Shown piece after piece: positions 49,995 to 62,556 of a DNA stretch of 64,000 nucleotides. Under the pieces are notes generated by a model that was given only the letters and a program-made list of their open reading frames with translations, made no database searches and was not told where the DNA came from. A program made the position numbers and the translations under genes. The stretch's first letter is position 1. Each line of letters begins with the position of its first letter. The stretch is from Cyclospora cayetanensis (Eukaryota; Apicomplexa; Conoidasida; Eucoccidiorida; Eimeriidae): the NCBI RefSeq assembly GCF_002999335.1, contig NW_020312752.1, positions 1 to 64,000 on the forward strand. Direction: 5' to 3'.

Positions 49995-51715
49995 AGCGAA
50001 ACCAAGTAGGAGAGAGTTGGTGTGTTTCTTCTTCGAAGTTAGCGTAATGTATGGAAGCAACGTGATTGCTCCTCCGCAGCGGACACCGCGTTCTCCTTCT
50101 GTGGCTCTCGCAGCCTACGTCTCGGCTGAAGCAAGGATGAAAATATGCATCCTTTCCTAGCGGGCAGGCTTGTGGCAGAGGACCAACACAGAGGCAGGCA
50201 GTGTACGCGGTTCATTTTATGCATGCTTCCCCTGTATAGTGGCTAGACTTAGCAGCATACGGCTGGATGCCCTATGAGCCCACGAAGGTGGAACGGCGGG
50301 ACTTCGCTGTCCGTTGAAAGAAGCCTAGAAGACGGCTGCTTGGATATGTATATTGCCGGCGAGAGCATTCAGGGAGCTGGATCCTTAGTCTGTGATGGAT
50401 GTTTCGTCCATTTATCAGCCGCAAATGAAGCTCGCTGTCTAATTTTGCTGCACCACTTAACTTTGCGGGTTGCTGGACATCTGCATGGGCACTTCTCATG
50501 CGTTGCATGGCGTGAGCTTAGAGTGCGCCACACGTCGACCCCGTATTCGATTTTGCAGAGTGGCAACAATATGGTGTACCATTTCTGCTGGGTGCACATT
50601 CCCCTCGGCGGCGCAGGCCAAGATTTTTGCAGGGAGTGGCCAGCCCCGCGCTTGCATTGGTGTAGCAACTGGCGCATCGTGACGCGCGTTGATTTGAACT
50701 GATTTTTGTTTTGTTACCGCTGTAGTCAATATGTTGTTCGCGGTGCAAGGCAAATGGGAGAGGCTGGGGAATGAAGGTTGGACGCGTAGTGTATCTATAC
50801 GCAGTAGCACCCTACAAGCTATCAAAATATGACACAATTCCGAAGTTGAGTACTCGTTATTTGAAGGCTCAATGCAAGAAAGAAAGGCTCATGAGGGTCT
50901 TACTAGAGTGTATTCGAGCATCGTACCCGTGCTTCACGGGTGGCATTGTTTACTTTCAAGGGTCTGCCGCAAAACAAAAAGCAGAAAAATGGTCGGAGCG
51001 GCCCAGGCACGTGTAAAGCGAGAACTTGATGCGTCTCGGGTGCCTTGAATTAGCGCTGATATGGAAAGGTGCTGAGCACACACAAGTCTGCAGACAGTGC
51101 CTCTGGGTGTACAAGCACTGCGCAGGCAGCATCGCGAAGCCGCAAAGAGGTGTAGCAGCGACGGCGGGGCTGCCTTTTGAAGTCGCGCCAGTCGCTGCAT
51201 GCCACCAACCGTAACGCACAGATGAAATAGCTGAAGGAGGGATATGCGAAGCTCCAGTGATCTGCATGCACGTGCAGATCTTAAAATAGCCTAGGTCTTG
51301 CTTTATTAATCGCTGTCCTTTCTTCCTGTTTGATGTTCCTGGCCCATGCAATCAACTGCACAGTTGCCAAACAAGGAGTAGGTGGAGGTATTCTCCCCAA
51401 GAAACCTATGCCGCCGAGCAGCAGCAGCACACCCACCAGACGTGATGTCAAAAACGTTTTAAAAAACCATCAAGCCGTGGCAGTGCGGTGGTCTGCAGGC
51501 GGCCCCGTCAGTTGCTTGTTGCCCATTGTCTCTCTTGACGCCGTGTAAGCGCACGGCAGCTGGCAGAGCCATTCGTAATCCGTAAATCCGAGACACAAAC
51601 CTCCGGTAGAAGAAAAGCAGAGGAAGATTGACACAACGGGCCGAAGTGTATGATTTCCCGTTTGTGCGTCTGCCTTCACGTTTGTTACTGTCTGATGGCT
51701 CATCTGATTCGACGT
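49995..51715. other. Intergenic region between convergent ISCU and ApiAP2 genes
   Basis: About 1.7 kb with only short frames and no family match. Both flanking genes end toward it. The GC-rich, CAG-containing composition begins again near 51.4-51.7 kb, close to the ApiAP2 stop. Confidence 0.5.
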
Positions 51716-54700
51716 TTAGTCTTCAAAACCAGGAACATCGCACGCTGCGGCCGCAGCAGCAACAGCCGCGAGGAAGTGCTCTCCAACGGACGGATCCGCC
51801 AGTTCTTTGATTCCTTCAACTTCCCGAGCCTGCGCATTCTCCCCGGCTGTCCCTACACTGCCTCCCGTAAATGCGCCAGGTTTTCGATGGATCGCTTGGC
51901 TCATCAGTGTCAGCATATCATTGTAAGTAGAACCTGCCCCATGAGTTCTAGGGAGAACAACAGCCCCCTCTGCTGCTGCTGCGGCTGCAGGCTTGTTCGC
52001 GATACATTCCGCATCCATTTTCATGCTGCCAACCAGATCGCCTTCTTTAGACGCGCCAGTTTCCAGGCGGTTCGCAGGCCGCGGAGAGATGCGAGGTCGC
52101 TGAGCCTCGGCCCGTCTCCGCTCAACTGTGGCTTCCTCCCCTCCCACCTCTCCGCTTTCGCTCTTGCAGACGGAAGTCGAGGCAGAAGGATCTGCGGGGG
52201 ACGTGGAGGTGGCGTGCGCCAAAGCTGGGGAGTTCACAATGGGCTTAAACACCGCCAACATGCCCTTCTGTAGTGTATGCGCCTCCCCACTGAGCAGCTT
52301 CTCGAGGCGGCAGTGCATCGCCAAGCCGCGCGCCGTTTCGTATCCGTATTTTCCTGCGATACATAATGCACAGCCAGAAAGGATTGAAAATGGATAAACA
52401 GGTCGCTCTCGCTGCCGGCACAACGAACGCCAAAGTGAAAACGATAGAATTAAAAGGGCACAGAGGATTCAACGCCGCCGTTAGTAAGCACTTCTTTTTT
52501 TGGAAACGCAGAGGGTGCCCCCTATTGGACAAAATCTGTACTCCTGCTGCGGTCTTAAAAAGGCCAACTCCGCACTGACACCGTGCCTGCGTCTTTGTCG
52601 CCTACCTGCGGACCAGGAGCGTTGGTATTCTTTACCATTTCTCGACCACGTGCACACCCATCTGTTCAGTGATCTGTTGAAGAACACGCCGCGCATGGTG
52701 GAGGACAGAGCGGCCGGGAAATCCCCTTCTGCACCGCTTGCGAGTTTCATGAGCTGCTCCGTCAAATTCGGAGGCAAAGAAGTGGTGCTTGGATCTTGCT
52801 GCGACCCTCCTTCGCTTGGAGAGAGCAGCGCGGGAGTTCGGCCACGTGTCTGCTGCGGGTTGTGCCCTTTGATGGGAGTCAGCTTCCCGCGCCCCCCCCC
52901 TCCTCGAGGAGGCAAGATAATGCCGTCTTCAAAGGATTTCCTGCCTTTTTTGGCAGCGCTCCGCCGCAGTCCATAGCCATGCTTCTTCAGCTGGCCATCT
53001 GACGCAGAGGCAGCGTCTCCCTGAGTTTCTTCCGCTTCAGGGGTTGCTGCAGGCGCTGCAGAAGGGTCGCTGGCCACTGCAACCTGTTGCTGCAACGCCG
53101 CAAGCTGTGCCAGAGCCTCCCCCAACGACTGCTCGCCTCCCCCAGACATCTTTCTCTTGGCACGAACGCTGCAAGAACTCACGGAGTCGCTCTCCCCCTC
53201 AGCCATCGGCCCCGAGCCAGCACTGCCTCCGCAGCTCGCACCGGCACCGACTGCTTCCAAGTGGCAATTCCCAGCCTCTGGCTGCTCCGCCGATGATGAT
53301 CCATTGAGAAGGGCTTGCTTAGGAGAGGTATTCTTGTGAGGTGGTGCAGGCTTCACGGCCTGCTCGCTCTGCAGCTTCTGCAGCACTTCCCCCAACAGAC
53401 GTGTGCCCCTCTGCGCCAGCCGCTCCGGGCAGCAGGAGCTCAAAATTTCTGCCTGGATATTGGGGTGTCGTCGCTTGTTCACACTGGCAGGAATAAACGC
53501 AGGAGGCACTCCCCCTTCTCGCGGATCCGCCGCCACTCCGTTGCTTGGCAGCCCTCCCTGAGGTGCTAGAGACAAGGAAACTGAGGAAGAGGCCGCATTC
53601 AGATCTCCCACGGGTGGCTTTCCCAAAGCATTCGAGGAAACTGCCCGAGTTTCCACATGCGCCTCTCCCTGTAACATCGGCATCGTATTCCCCGCGCTTT
53701 TTGGCCGTCTGCTGGAAACCAAAGGAGGCTCTGCTGCTAAGGCACGAGGACGCTTGGGTGGCTGCGCCAGCCCACCAGAAGAGGAAGGCAGCGTGTTGGA
53801 ATCTTCAGCCTCCTCAGAAGATGGCATGCACGCCGCAGGACTGCTGGTCATGCATTCCTCTGCTAAGACAGTTGCGGCCTTCTCCATCTCAGCCACGGCG
53901 TCACCCCAAATAGTCTTTGGATCCAACTCTTCGGAGGGCTTTGGGGGAGAACTCGCCTTCCCAGGCGCGAGGATCCGCTGCAAACTGTACATACACTCCA
54001 GCGCAGATACCACCTGAATGAAAACTGCTGCTGGACACTTTGACACCATCTCCGCAATGGGTGCCGCGGGGATCGTCCCGTGGCGCGCCAAATAGCGCAA
54101 CGTCACCGAGAGAATACTCTCTTGCTCTTCTTGTCTACCGGACTTGTCCTGTTTCTGCTCCCTGCTGCTGCTGCCACCTCCTCCGTCACTATCATTCGAG
54201 AAGAAGTTCATCGCACTGCAGACGGGCAGCAGAACGTCGGCGTAGCTCGCCAGCGTGGGGTGAAGGGGCCCCCCCGCTATGCGCTGCACATGCATCGAGT
54301 AAAACGCTCCCCCGTCCTGGCGTCTCAGGCCTGGCACCACGTTGCAGACTTGATCAAACAGGAGAATGAGCAGCAGCTGAAAGTCAACCAGCAAGCGATC
54401 CGCATCGGAGGAACCTGTGTCTTCCCCAGAGAATGCCACTGAGGACGCAGATGAGAGGGGCGCTGCCGAACGCGGCGGAGGGGATGGGATGGAAACAGAT
54501 ACAGGCAGACCAGATGCTAAGGCCTCCTCTTTTTCCGGAGAATCAGCTGGCGATGACAACGATGGATCCCCTCTCACGAGAGTGTCTCCTCCTGTGGATA
54601 CCGCCGAGCTGGACCGGAAGAACTCGGGGGGAGCAGCAGAAGCCTCCTCCATAGCCCCTTCCTCACCGCTGCTTGCTGCTGAACTTGTAAAATGCAGCTT

Positions 54701-55534
54701 CTCGCCCCTACCGCCGCTGCTGTACCGACGATGGCTCATAGCGAAATCGGAACCGTGTTGTGCTCCTTCTCTGTCCTCCTTGCCTGGGCTGCTGGTGCTG
54801 TCGTGAGGTCTAATGGGAAATGCACTGCCTCCATGCACACTGTCGGAGGAAAGCCTCGCAATCGCTCCCCTCTGATTTGACTTTTCTGCCTCGTCTGTCT
54901 CCTGTGTGCTTGAGCCATTCAGTGGGAAGGCCTCTGCAGCAGGGGAAGTCGTGTGGTGGGTGCACACGGTTGCGATTGGGGAAGCTTGTGCGCCCCCATT
55001 CATTTCAGGTGACTCCATCGCGCCAAAGAACTTTTCAAGCGGCGTGGAAAGCGAGCACTGCACATCGCTTGATACAGACAAAACACGCGGCTGTAGTGTC
55101 TCCGGGAAATCAACGGGAGAGCCGGAAAAGAAGGGTGAAGAAAGATAGCTGCCATCAGGAGAGGTCGATGGAGCCACACTCTCCTGAATCACAGATGAAT
55201 TACGCCGGGTTCCAGATAGAGAGGATCCAGCTGTTGCTGGTCCCCCGCCCCCCGAAACAGGTGCATCTTTCCTCTGTTTGCTGCAGCATTCAGTCCTAGC
55301 CTCTACATTCGCCCCAGCAGATAATACCGAAGCGGACATGCGGCCTGCACGCATGTCTGCCTCCAGCGGGTCACCGCAGGCTGTTGCAGTAAGCTCTTGC
55401 TGTTTGAGCAAAAGCGAAAGGTTGCTACTGGTGCCGCTACGGAAGGCAGACGGTCTTGAATTCTCTCGCTCAGGTGTCCCCGCAGAGGCCACCTCGAGCG
55501 CGCACAGGGGAACCGAAAGCCTATGATCCCTCAT
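51716..55534 (-). CDS. ApiAP2 transcription factor with one AP2 domain and an ACDC-like region
   Basis: ApiAP2 proteins are the main sequence-specific transcription factors of apicomplexans. Two exons, 55534-52606 and 52353-51716 (donor GCAG/GTAGGC, acceptor CGCAG, phase 1), give 1,188 residues. The start is the first ATG (55534); the frame is open a little further upstream. The AP2 domain (about residues 947-1000) is cut by the intron: RGVFFNRSLNRWVCTWSRNG and KEYQRSWSA come from exon 1, and GKYGYETARGLAMHCRLEKL from exon 2. A basic, Gly/Arg-rich AT-hook-like stretch (RRSAAKKGRK ... RGGGGRGK) precedes it. Around residues 380-520 a Leu-rich helical segment (LLVDFQLLLILLFDQVCNV ... LHPTLASYADVLLPVCSA) resembles the AP2-coincident ACDC domain; this part is inference. 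The rest is Ser/Ala/Pro/Glu-rich and probably disordered. The target DNA motif cannot be predicted. Confidence 0.93.
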
Positions 55535-58500
55535 CTTAAAGACGGCAATACGATGTAATGAGAGGGACCAGACCGCTGTGGAGACGGAAGCAAGCAAGTG
55601 CCAGACGTCTGATTATCCTAGCAGCTGCAGCATCAACACAAGCCTCCCGTCTTGTCTCAAGTTGTGGGAGGGAGCAAAACGCTGCAGCGCACTGTCTGGC
55701 CTCCTCCGCTTGCCGGATCTCCTGAATAGGGCTGATGTGCGTTCTGAGCTAAGCCTCCTCCGCGGAAGGGGGCGTGACGAAAGGAGTGAAGCGCCCCGGC
55801 AAGTGCGAAAAGGCTTGTGCAGCAACTTTAAAAGCTGCTATTATACCATATGGAGAGGTGAGGGGCCTTTGGGTCGAAAATTTTGAGTGTCAGGGGAGAA
55901 TAGTTGGGAATGGCCGGCTAGCATATCGAGAGCTGCGCCTACACCCCAACTCCAGCAGCTGAGTCGTTGCGTTGCAGCGCCTGCAGAGGAATGAAAAAGC
56001 TTTTGTAAAGGCAAAACGTGCCTAAATGAGGAGTGGAACAGCCAAGGGAAGGCAGTGAGCGATGAATGGGAGTGTATGCCGAGTTGAACATCGGACCCCC
56101 CCCCTGGGTTGGCAGGTGCCAGACGATGGCGCGGGACTTCTTTCTTAGCGCGCAGAGGGTTTTGGATGCGTTTTGCCTGTGGAATGCAGGAAGGAGTAAA
56201 AGACAGGAAATTATGGTGATGGGGCTTCCAACGGCAGCTCCCTGATACGACGATGCATCTCGCCCGGTCGGTCGAGGCCTGGAGCTGAATGCAAAAGAGT
56301 CTGGGAGCCACTGGGAAGAGATTTGCCGGGAAAAGGAGAAATAATGCAACAGTAAAGTATCCCAAGAAAAACAGGGGGGAGAGGTGACCAAACCGATGCA
56401 AGGTAACGTCTATAACCTGCAGAGGAACGCCTGAGGTGTTGCAAGTGGGTGGCAGGGCCCCCCGTCTGTCTGGTATGCTGTTGTCTCGCCGGTCCTAGCT
56501 GAGTCTTGGATAGAACTTGATTCCTTTATGTATTGTTTATGCAAAGCATAGGATAATTACGAGATATACAGGTAGAGAGTTGCAAGGAAAGGACAAGCAT
56601 TGAACAATTCATGTCCAACGTGCGGCGGCGTACGCTGTCATGAGCATCGCGGGCTGCCACACTCCCAGGGGTGAAGAAGAGAGGCTGCGGAGTTACCGGA
56701 GCATAAAGAAAGAATTCGAATGAAAAGAATAGCATAACAAGGCTGGAATTATGGAACAGTGCCTGAAATCCGGAGTTAAGGACAGATCGTGTGTCGGCGG
56801 CAGCACGCAGCCCGATGAGGCGGCGGCGCTAGGGAGTCTCAGCCGTCTTTGAGAACTACCACCAAATTAAGTGCATTTCCGGGTAAATGCCCGCACGCTT
56901 TTACTTTATTCTGTAGTCCCCCGGCAACGGAGCTAGGTGAACAGCTTTAGCGCGCGAAATCCTGTGCCTGGCAACCCTGTGCAGAGCAAACTCAAACGAT
57001 GCTCAGGACCATCCCCGGTGCCTATTGTGCAAATTCATCTTCATTTTGTTTGTATTGGTGTGCTCACCACATACAATTTTATTGTATGATATGACTGAGA
57101 AATCCCCACAATTCTGGGACCGGGTATAATTGCTACAGGCGTCGCATTCTTGCACAGCGACTGCCTCCCAACCTCCGATAATTGAGAAAGCGCTGGTTTT
57201 TCCTAATCGTACGAACAATATCAGTATATACTCTATAAAAGAGGTCCTTACAGGTTCAAGCGTACATACAACAAAAATTTTCGCAAATTACAGCAGCAAG
57301 AGCGGATTCCAGGGAAGAATGAAGCAGGCGCGATAGAACTGCATCACCCCAAAGGCAAGCCCTTCCTACCGAAAGAATAAAGCAGTATATGTGTATCACA
57401 GCAGTAAAGTTGGCAGAATAGAGAGCAGCGGAGTAAAAAAAGAGGCATTCCCTGTCTGCGCATTCACACGTATCAAACTACCCATACATCAGTGAATTAT
57501 ATGCACCTGATGAAAGGTTTATGCAAATGCACATAGCTAAGCACTGTAAAATAATTTTTGCATTGTATTTACTTGCCTCCAAGCCGAAAGCCCTAGTCAG
57601 CGCTAGTAAGCTTATGGTATAGACTTTTTGCCGGTAACTATCAACACCCAGGGGCTGCATCGATACAGTAGCTGCGTGTGTCCCTCAAACCCGGGGCTTG
57701 ATGGAACCATTTTCTCTTAGCGGAATCCATATGCTGCCTTTTCCACCAACTTCTTTCATACTCGTCTCTCGGCCGGTAGGAGATCACGCTGGATGATGGA
57801 TGAATTCAGAGAGAGTGGTTTGCAGGCAAATATTTTCCTGTTTTGTCTCAACGAAAAACTTCGCTGATCGTTTGGCATCTTGTGTACAGCTAGCTGTAGA
57901 GAGCCCTTGCCGTCTTTCTGGGTGTACTATGGGACATCGCTCTCGACTCCCAGAAGCGTGCTGCTCATGTATTCGTGAAACCCAGATCCACATGCGCCGC
58001 ATACCAAGCCAACGGGCCCTTGCCGCCTCTCTCAATCTTTGGGCGTGTAGGCATGCTGATCTAGATAAAATAGTACATTCAGATGCATGCGCACATGCGG
58101 CCCCGAGCAGATAACTTTTCCTCTTATACTGAAGTCTTAGCAGCATACATGGACAAAGCTGTTAGAACGCGCCGGGATATGCTAAGAGGTTATTAACAGT
58201 AAAGCTGGGACTTCAGATGCTGCTGGAGTGTTCTTCTGCCTCAGGCTGCCCCACTTCCTACCAGGAAAGCTAAGAGCTTAAAGTATCGCTTGGTCGCTTC
58301 TGAAACAGCAGAACCGGTTTACAGTGCCGACTACACACACAAAATCAAAACTGTAATCTAGAAACAGAGCGAGCAAGCACTTTTTACACTTCTCCGAGCA
58401 TTTAGAACACTACAATGGCATTATGTCTGCTATAGGCGACTGTCCCTGTGCTACCCTGCTGGGGCCACTGGACCCAGTACCCCATAATGAGGGTGCGTGG

Positions 58501-61500
58501 TCCAGAGAAGTTCCCAGCATTAAAAATGAAGGAATGTGTTCTATATATGCCGATAGCAGCGTGCAGGTCAAGCGTATATCAGACTCCCCGGCTAGGCGGG
58601 GCAAGCATAGATTCTTCTTTCTTCTACACTGCAGAGAGGAGTTATGTGGAAGCAACGGAAACCAGGTCAGAATCGTCCTACCTTCATCACTCCGCACCTC
58701 TTCTTCAAATAAGTAAGGGCCATTCGGATGTTAGCAAGTGAAAAGAATTGGTACCACGACAAGAACCTTGGTGTCATTAGGTTTGCAGCTGCATAAACGC
58801 ACTTCTACATGCTGGGAAAGGAAGAGTGACTCTAAAAAGACCAGCTTTACTGCTGACCTTTAGGTTATGCAGCTGTGCTATATGCCAATGAAGCTCTTTG
58901 AGTTATTTGTTTTTCGCATAAAAATACCAGAATCAGCATGCAGAAAAACCATAAGAGGAAGACAAGAAGTCCACATGGCTATGCTGGCAACAGAACACTG
59001 CGAGCTTATGAGTTCAGGCGTGCTGAACTCTCGATCGTGAAGTTTCTCCCCAATGTTTCCTTTAAACTGTTTTAGCACGATAGGGACTCCCAGGTAAGTA
59101 AGTATGGTAAATGCTAGAGTGATTACGAGCACTTGCCTTTTTCGCCTTGTGTATACTGGAAACCATCTAATTAGGCGAACGCACGGCAGCGAAACATCGT
59201 GGTTGTGGATGTGTGAACAAATTCTGGGAGAAACTTGGTAGGTGTCCGCTTTAAACAATGAACGTAGTTCTCTTTTTCTTTAACCCTTTATCAGAGATTT
59301 GAAGGACGCAGCGTACACTATTGCGCCAGGCTCGTCTCAAGGACAAGTAGTTACAGCTATTTCTCTTGGCATTGCTAGCTGCAACAGAATTTAGGCGCAT
59401 TTTCCCACGACTTTAAATGCAACGGTTCTCCTTGAAGCCATGCAAAAATCCACAACCTAATAATCTTTTTTTACATGATTTCTTCCTTCGTTAGAGTAAG
59501 ATAAGTGCTGTACGGAAGCAGAACAGCTACTCGGTAGCGTGTGGCGTCTGTCCCCCCATGTGCAACGTTAATGGAGACGTGGAAAATCGAAATTCTGATG
59601 TTTGCACTAGCTGCAGTCTGACTTCGTAGTTGTAAGCCTTTTCTTTGCTTAGCTGCTACTTCCTATGATCAAGGAAGGAAATCACGCCATGAAGAAGGCT
59701 GTGTTATTATTTGGCGAATGCCGCATACGGTCAAAGGGATAGAGTAGAAAACTTGAATAAAGCGCTCAATGGCTCGTTTGTATACATATGTGTAAGGTGC
59801 TCCAACCGATTTAGACTATCCCCTCTTACTGCAAAAGATCGTTCTTTCATGTTGATCGCATTATAATTGCTGTGGGAACAATTTGCAGCAACAAGTCCAT
59901 TAGTTTCTTTTCATTTCGTTTCGTGTTGGTCTGTTTCTGAGAAGACATGAAATCTCCTCTAGTTTGCTTTATTGGCAGGTGACATGTGACTGGGACTCAT
60001 TACGATGCGGTTTTACGGTTTTACTGAAACATTTGGCACATAGCCTGTGGGGCACAGGAGGTAATCTGCCTATCGCCGCGCCAATAGTTATCTGATCCTC
60101 TGTGGACCTAGGCTCTTTGGAGACTTTTTGGTAGCAACTTATAGAGATATATGCAGCCCCTACTGCTCTTCTTTTGTGGCTGGTCCGTACAGACATCAGA
60201 AAAGTGCTCAATCTGTACACGATGCCCTTCAAATGTAAACAAGAAAGACATTCTTTTTATCACATCATGAAGCCTTCTCTATGGACATCAATATTTGCAC
60301 AGTGTCTATGGCTGGTGCACAGACACCCGAATCATTCACGGCCGAGTACGATGCCTGTACACTCTCTATGTCTCCTCGCAATCTATTACAGAAGGGCCTG
60401 CAGTAGCCCATTCACCCTCAGACACCCCCAAAAGTCCTTTTACTAGTAGATTTATGCAAATTAAGAGCGCCAGAGACTCTTAATGTAGTAATATGTGTTC
60501 AAACCGTTCCCTGTTTCTCTGAAAACGGCTTGTTCGAATTTACGGCGGCATGCTTCTACACGTGCCCACATAAGGAACGTGCAAAAAGAAGCTCATTGGT
60601 TTATTCTTTGCTAACGAATCCTCCTTCCGTGAATAAAGCTTAATTTTAGAAAAGAAAGAACCAACGAAGGTGCAGCATAGCAGCAACAGCTATCTTTGCT
60701 GCCCTGTCAGGCAGCACCGCGGTGGCCTGGCCTCCCCAGCCGACAGCCGTTCTGGCGCCGTGAGCTGCAGCTGGAACAGCGAGAGTTGCCTCGTTTTTGT
60801 CTATCCTTTAAGGTGTTTTCTTTGCACTTCTTGTGCTCATGTTGTTTTGGAATTGCTGGAGATTCAGCAGCCCTAATCCCCGCTCCGGACCCCGTCAATC
60901 GACGCCCGTGCGCAGTGCCGCTCGCTGGCCGCCTAGCTGCTCCTGCAGGACTCTGCCACTGGTGTACCTTCACACTCCAAAGGCTTCAAATACCAGGGAT
61001 TCCGAACCATCTGGCTCCAAAGTGGGTAGTGCGTGTTCTTGCACCGCCGCGAAGTCCCGTGTAGCAGCAACAGAAGCGGAAGCTACAGCTGCCGACAGAC
61101 AGCTGACTACAGCGCGACGGCAATCGACGCAAAACAGCAAGCAGCTGGATCCACTTTCCCTTCAGCCGGTTGACTCAGGTACTCTGGGACGCTTTAATTC
61201 CTAAGGGCTCAAGCGGTGCGCTGCGCGAGCACTGGATCGACACAAGAAGCGGCGAACTACGGCGGCTGCGGTGGCAGACGAACGCCCAACGGCACTCAAA
61301 GGGAAAATCTGTTTCAATCTCCTAGCCTTCTGAGCGTGAAATCAGAATATATCACAAAATCTGTCCAGACAGTGCAAGTAGGCACTCTATTTCTGCAGGA
61401 GTCGCCGCAGAGCCTCCGACCGAGCCGCGCGGTGTTCGCTGCGCTCAGGTGTATATACACAAGCCTCCAACTTCCATATACAGACATATGCACAATTATA

Positions 61501-62556
61501 TACCTATACGACTCGCTCTCATGACAGGCGGTGGCTGAATTTTCCTCGTTTGCTTCTGTGGTATCCTAGAGTTCCCTTGCATCCGTTTTGCTCCTACGAA
61601 GACATGAGACCGCATTCTGCAGTCTGGCCGTGCGACACGAAGTCGGGGGGGCGGCTGCAGGCGAATTCCACTCGACCGTGTGTCTGGAGCCTGGCGTTTC
61701 AGTCTTCCGCGCCTCCAGACACCGCTCGGGCCCCTTTTAGTGGTCCAAAGCGGCATTACAGGTGACCTCCTCAGTCGAAATAACTGACGGTGCGCACGCG
61801 TTCTTCCTGTGGGTTTCCATCCAGCAGCCCCGGTGGCAGCAGGCACAGCAACAGTAGCGGGAACTATCATCATCCTACAAAAATTAAACCGTGCCCCTGC
61901 TTGGTTGCCCGCCTTCAGGTCAGGTGCAGGCATCAGCGGGCGAGGTTTTCTAGGTCATATGTGGAGACCTTGCACAGTCCATCGCAACCGCAGGTTGGAT
62001 AAGTTTCGTTTGGTTTGGGGCCGAGGGCCATCCCTTGAAGGCCGTCTGTTTCTCCACCCATCCTGTTTCCTGCATCTTCTTCCCTCAAAAGAAGAAGCAC
62101 AGTCTTAAATCCGAAAGTCTAAAGGCAGAAGAAAACTGGTGTCCGGAAAGACCTCAGCAATCAGTGGTAGTGGAGGCAGGAAAGACATCCCGCTCCTCCC
62201 CCATACGAGCTGCGGGCCGAAAGGGCGCAGCCGACTTCAATCGCGTTTTGATGTGTGTGGGACTCTTATAAAGAGGATATAAACTTACTACGTGCGTGGG
62301 CATGCGTGCGTGCATAAGGGCATAAAGTTATGTGCGCATAAATATGCATTCATGCATTCAATTATATAGACAGCATCCATAGGCTACGAAGGGAATCCAG
62401 CAACAGGTTTTCGCCCATCCCCTTCGGAAGCAGTGACAAGATCCCCAGTATTTGCATTGCGATCACTGCGTCAGCTCTGTAAGGGCTATATATAATATAT
62501 TTCACATCTATTGAGCAGCAGCAGCAGCAGCAGCCGGAGAGTAATTTTGAGACGAG
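55535..62556. other. About 7 kb gene-poor stretch between divergent ApiAP2 and CCCH genes
   Basis: From 55.6 to about 60.6 kb only short frames occur, and the DNA is AT-richer, like the 18-51 kb block. A minus-strand frame at 58878-59258 contains a hydrophobic stretch but has no ATG at its start. From about 60.66 to 62.3 kb GC content rises and a plus-strand frame (60833-61204) with a Ser/Arg/Ala-rich translation is open. It may be an exon of an unidentified gene, with low support. No tRNA, rRNA or tandem array was recognised. Confidence 0.45.
62516..62534. repeat. Short CAG tract just upstream of the CCCH gene
   Basis: Six CAG-type units lie about 25 bases before the ATG at 62557, in the presumed 5' UTR. 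CAG is on the plus strand here, the coding strand of the adjoining gene. Confidence 0.85.

Noticed and set aside
54384..54806. Plus-strand frames opposite the ApiAP2 exon
   Set aside because: Antisense shadows of a GC-rich exon; only the minus strand carries the AP2 domain.
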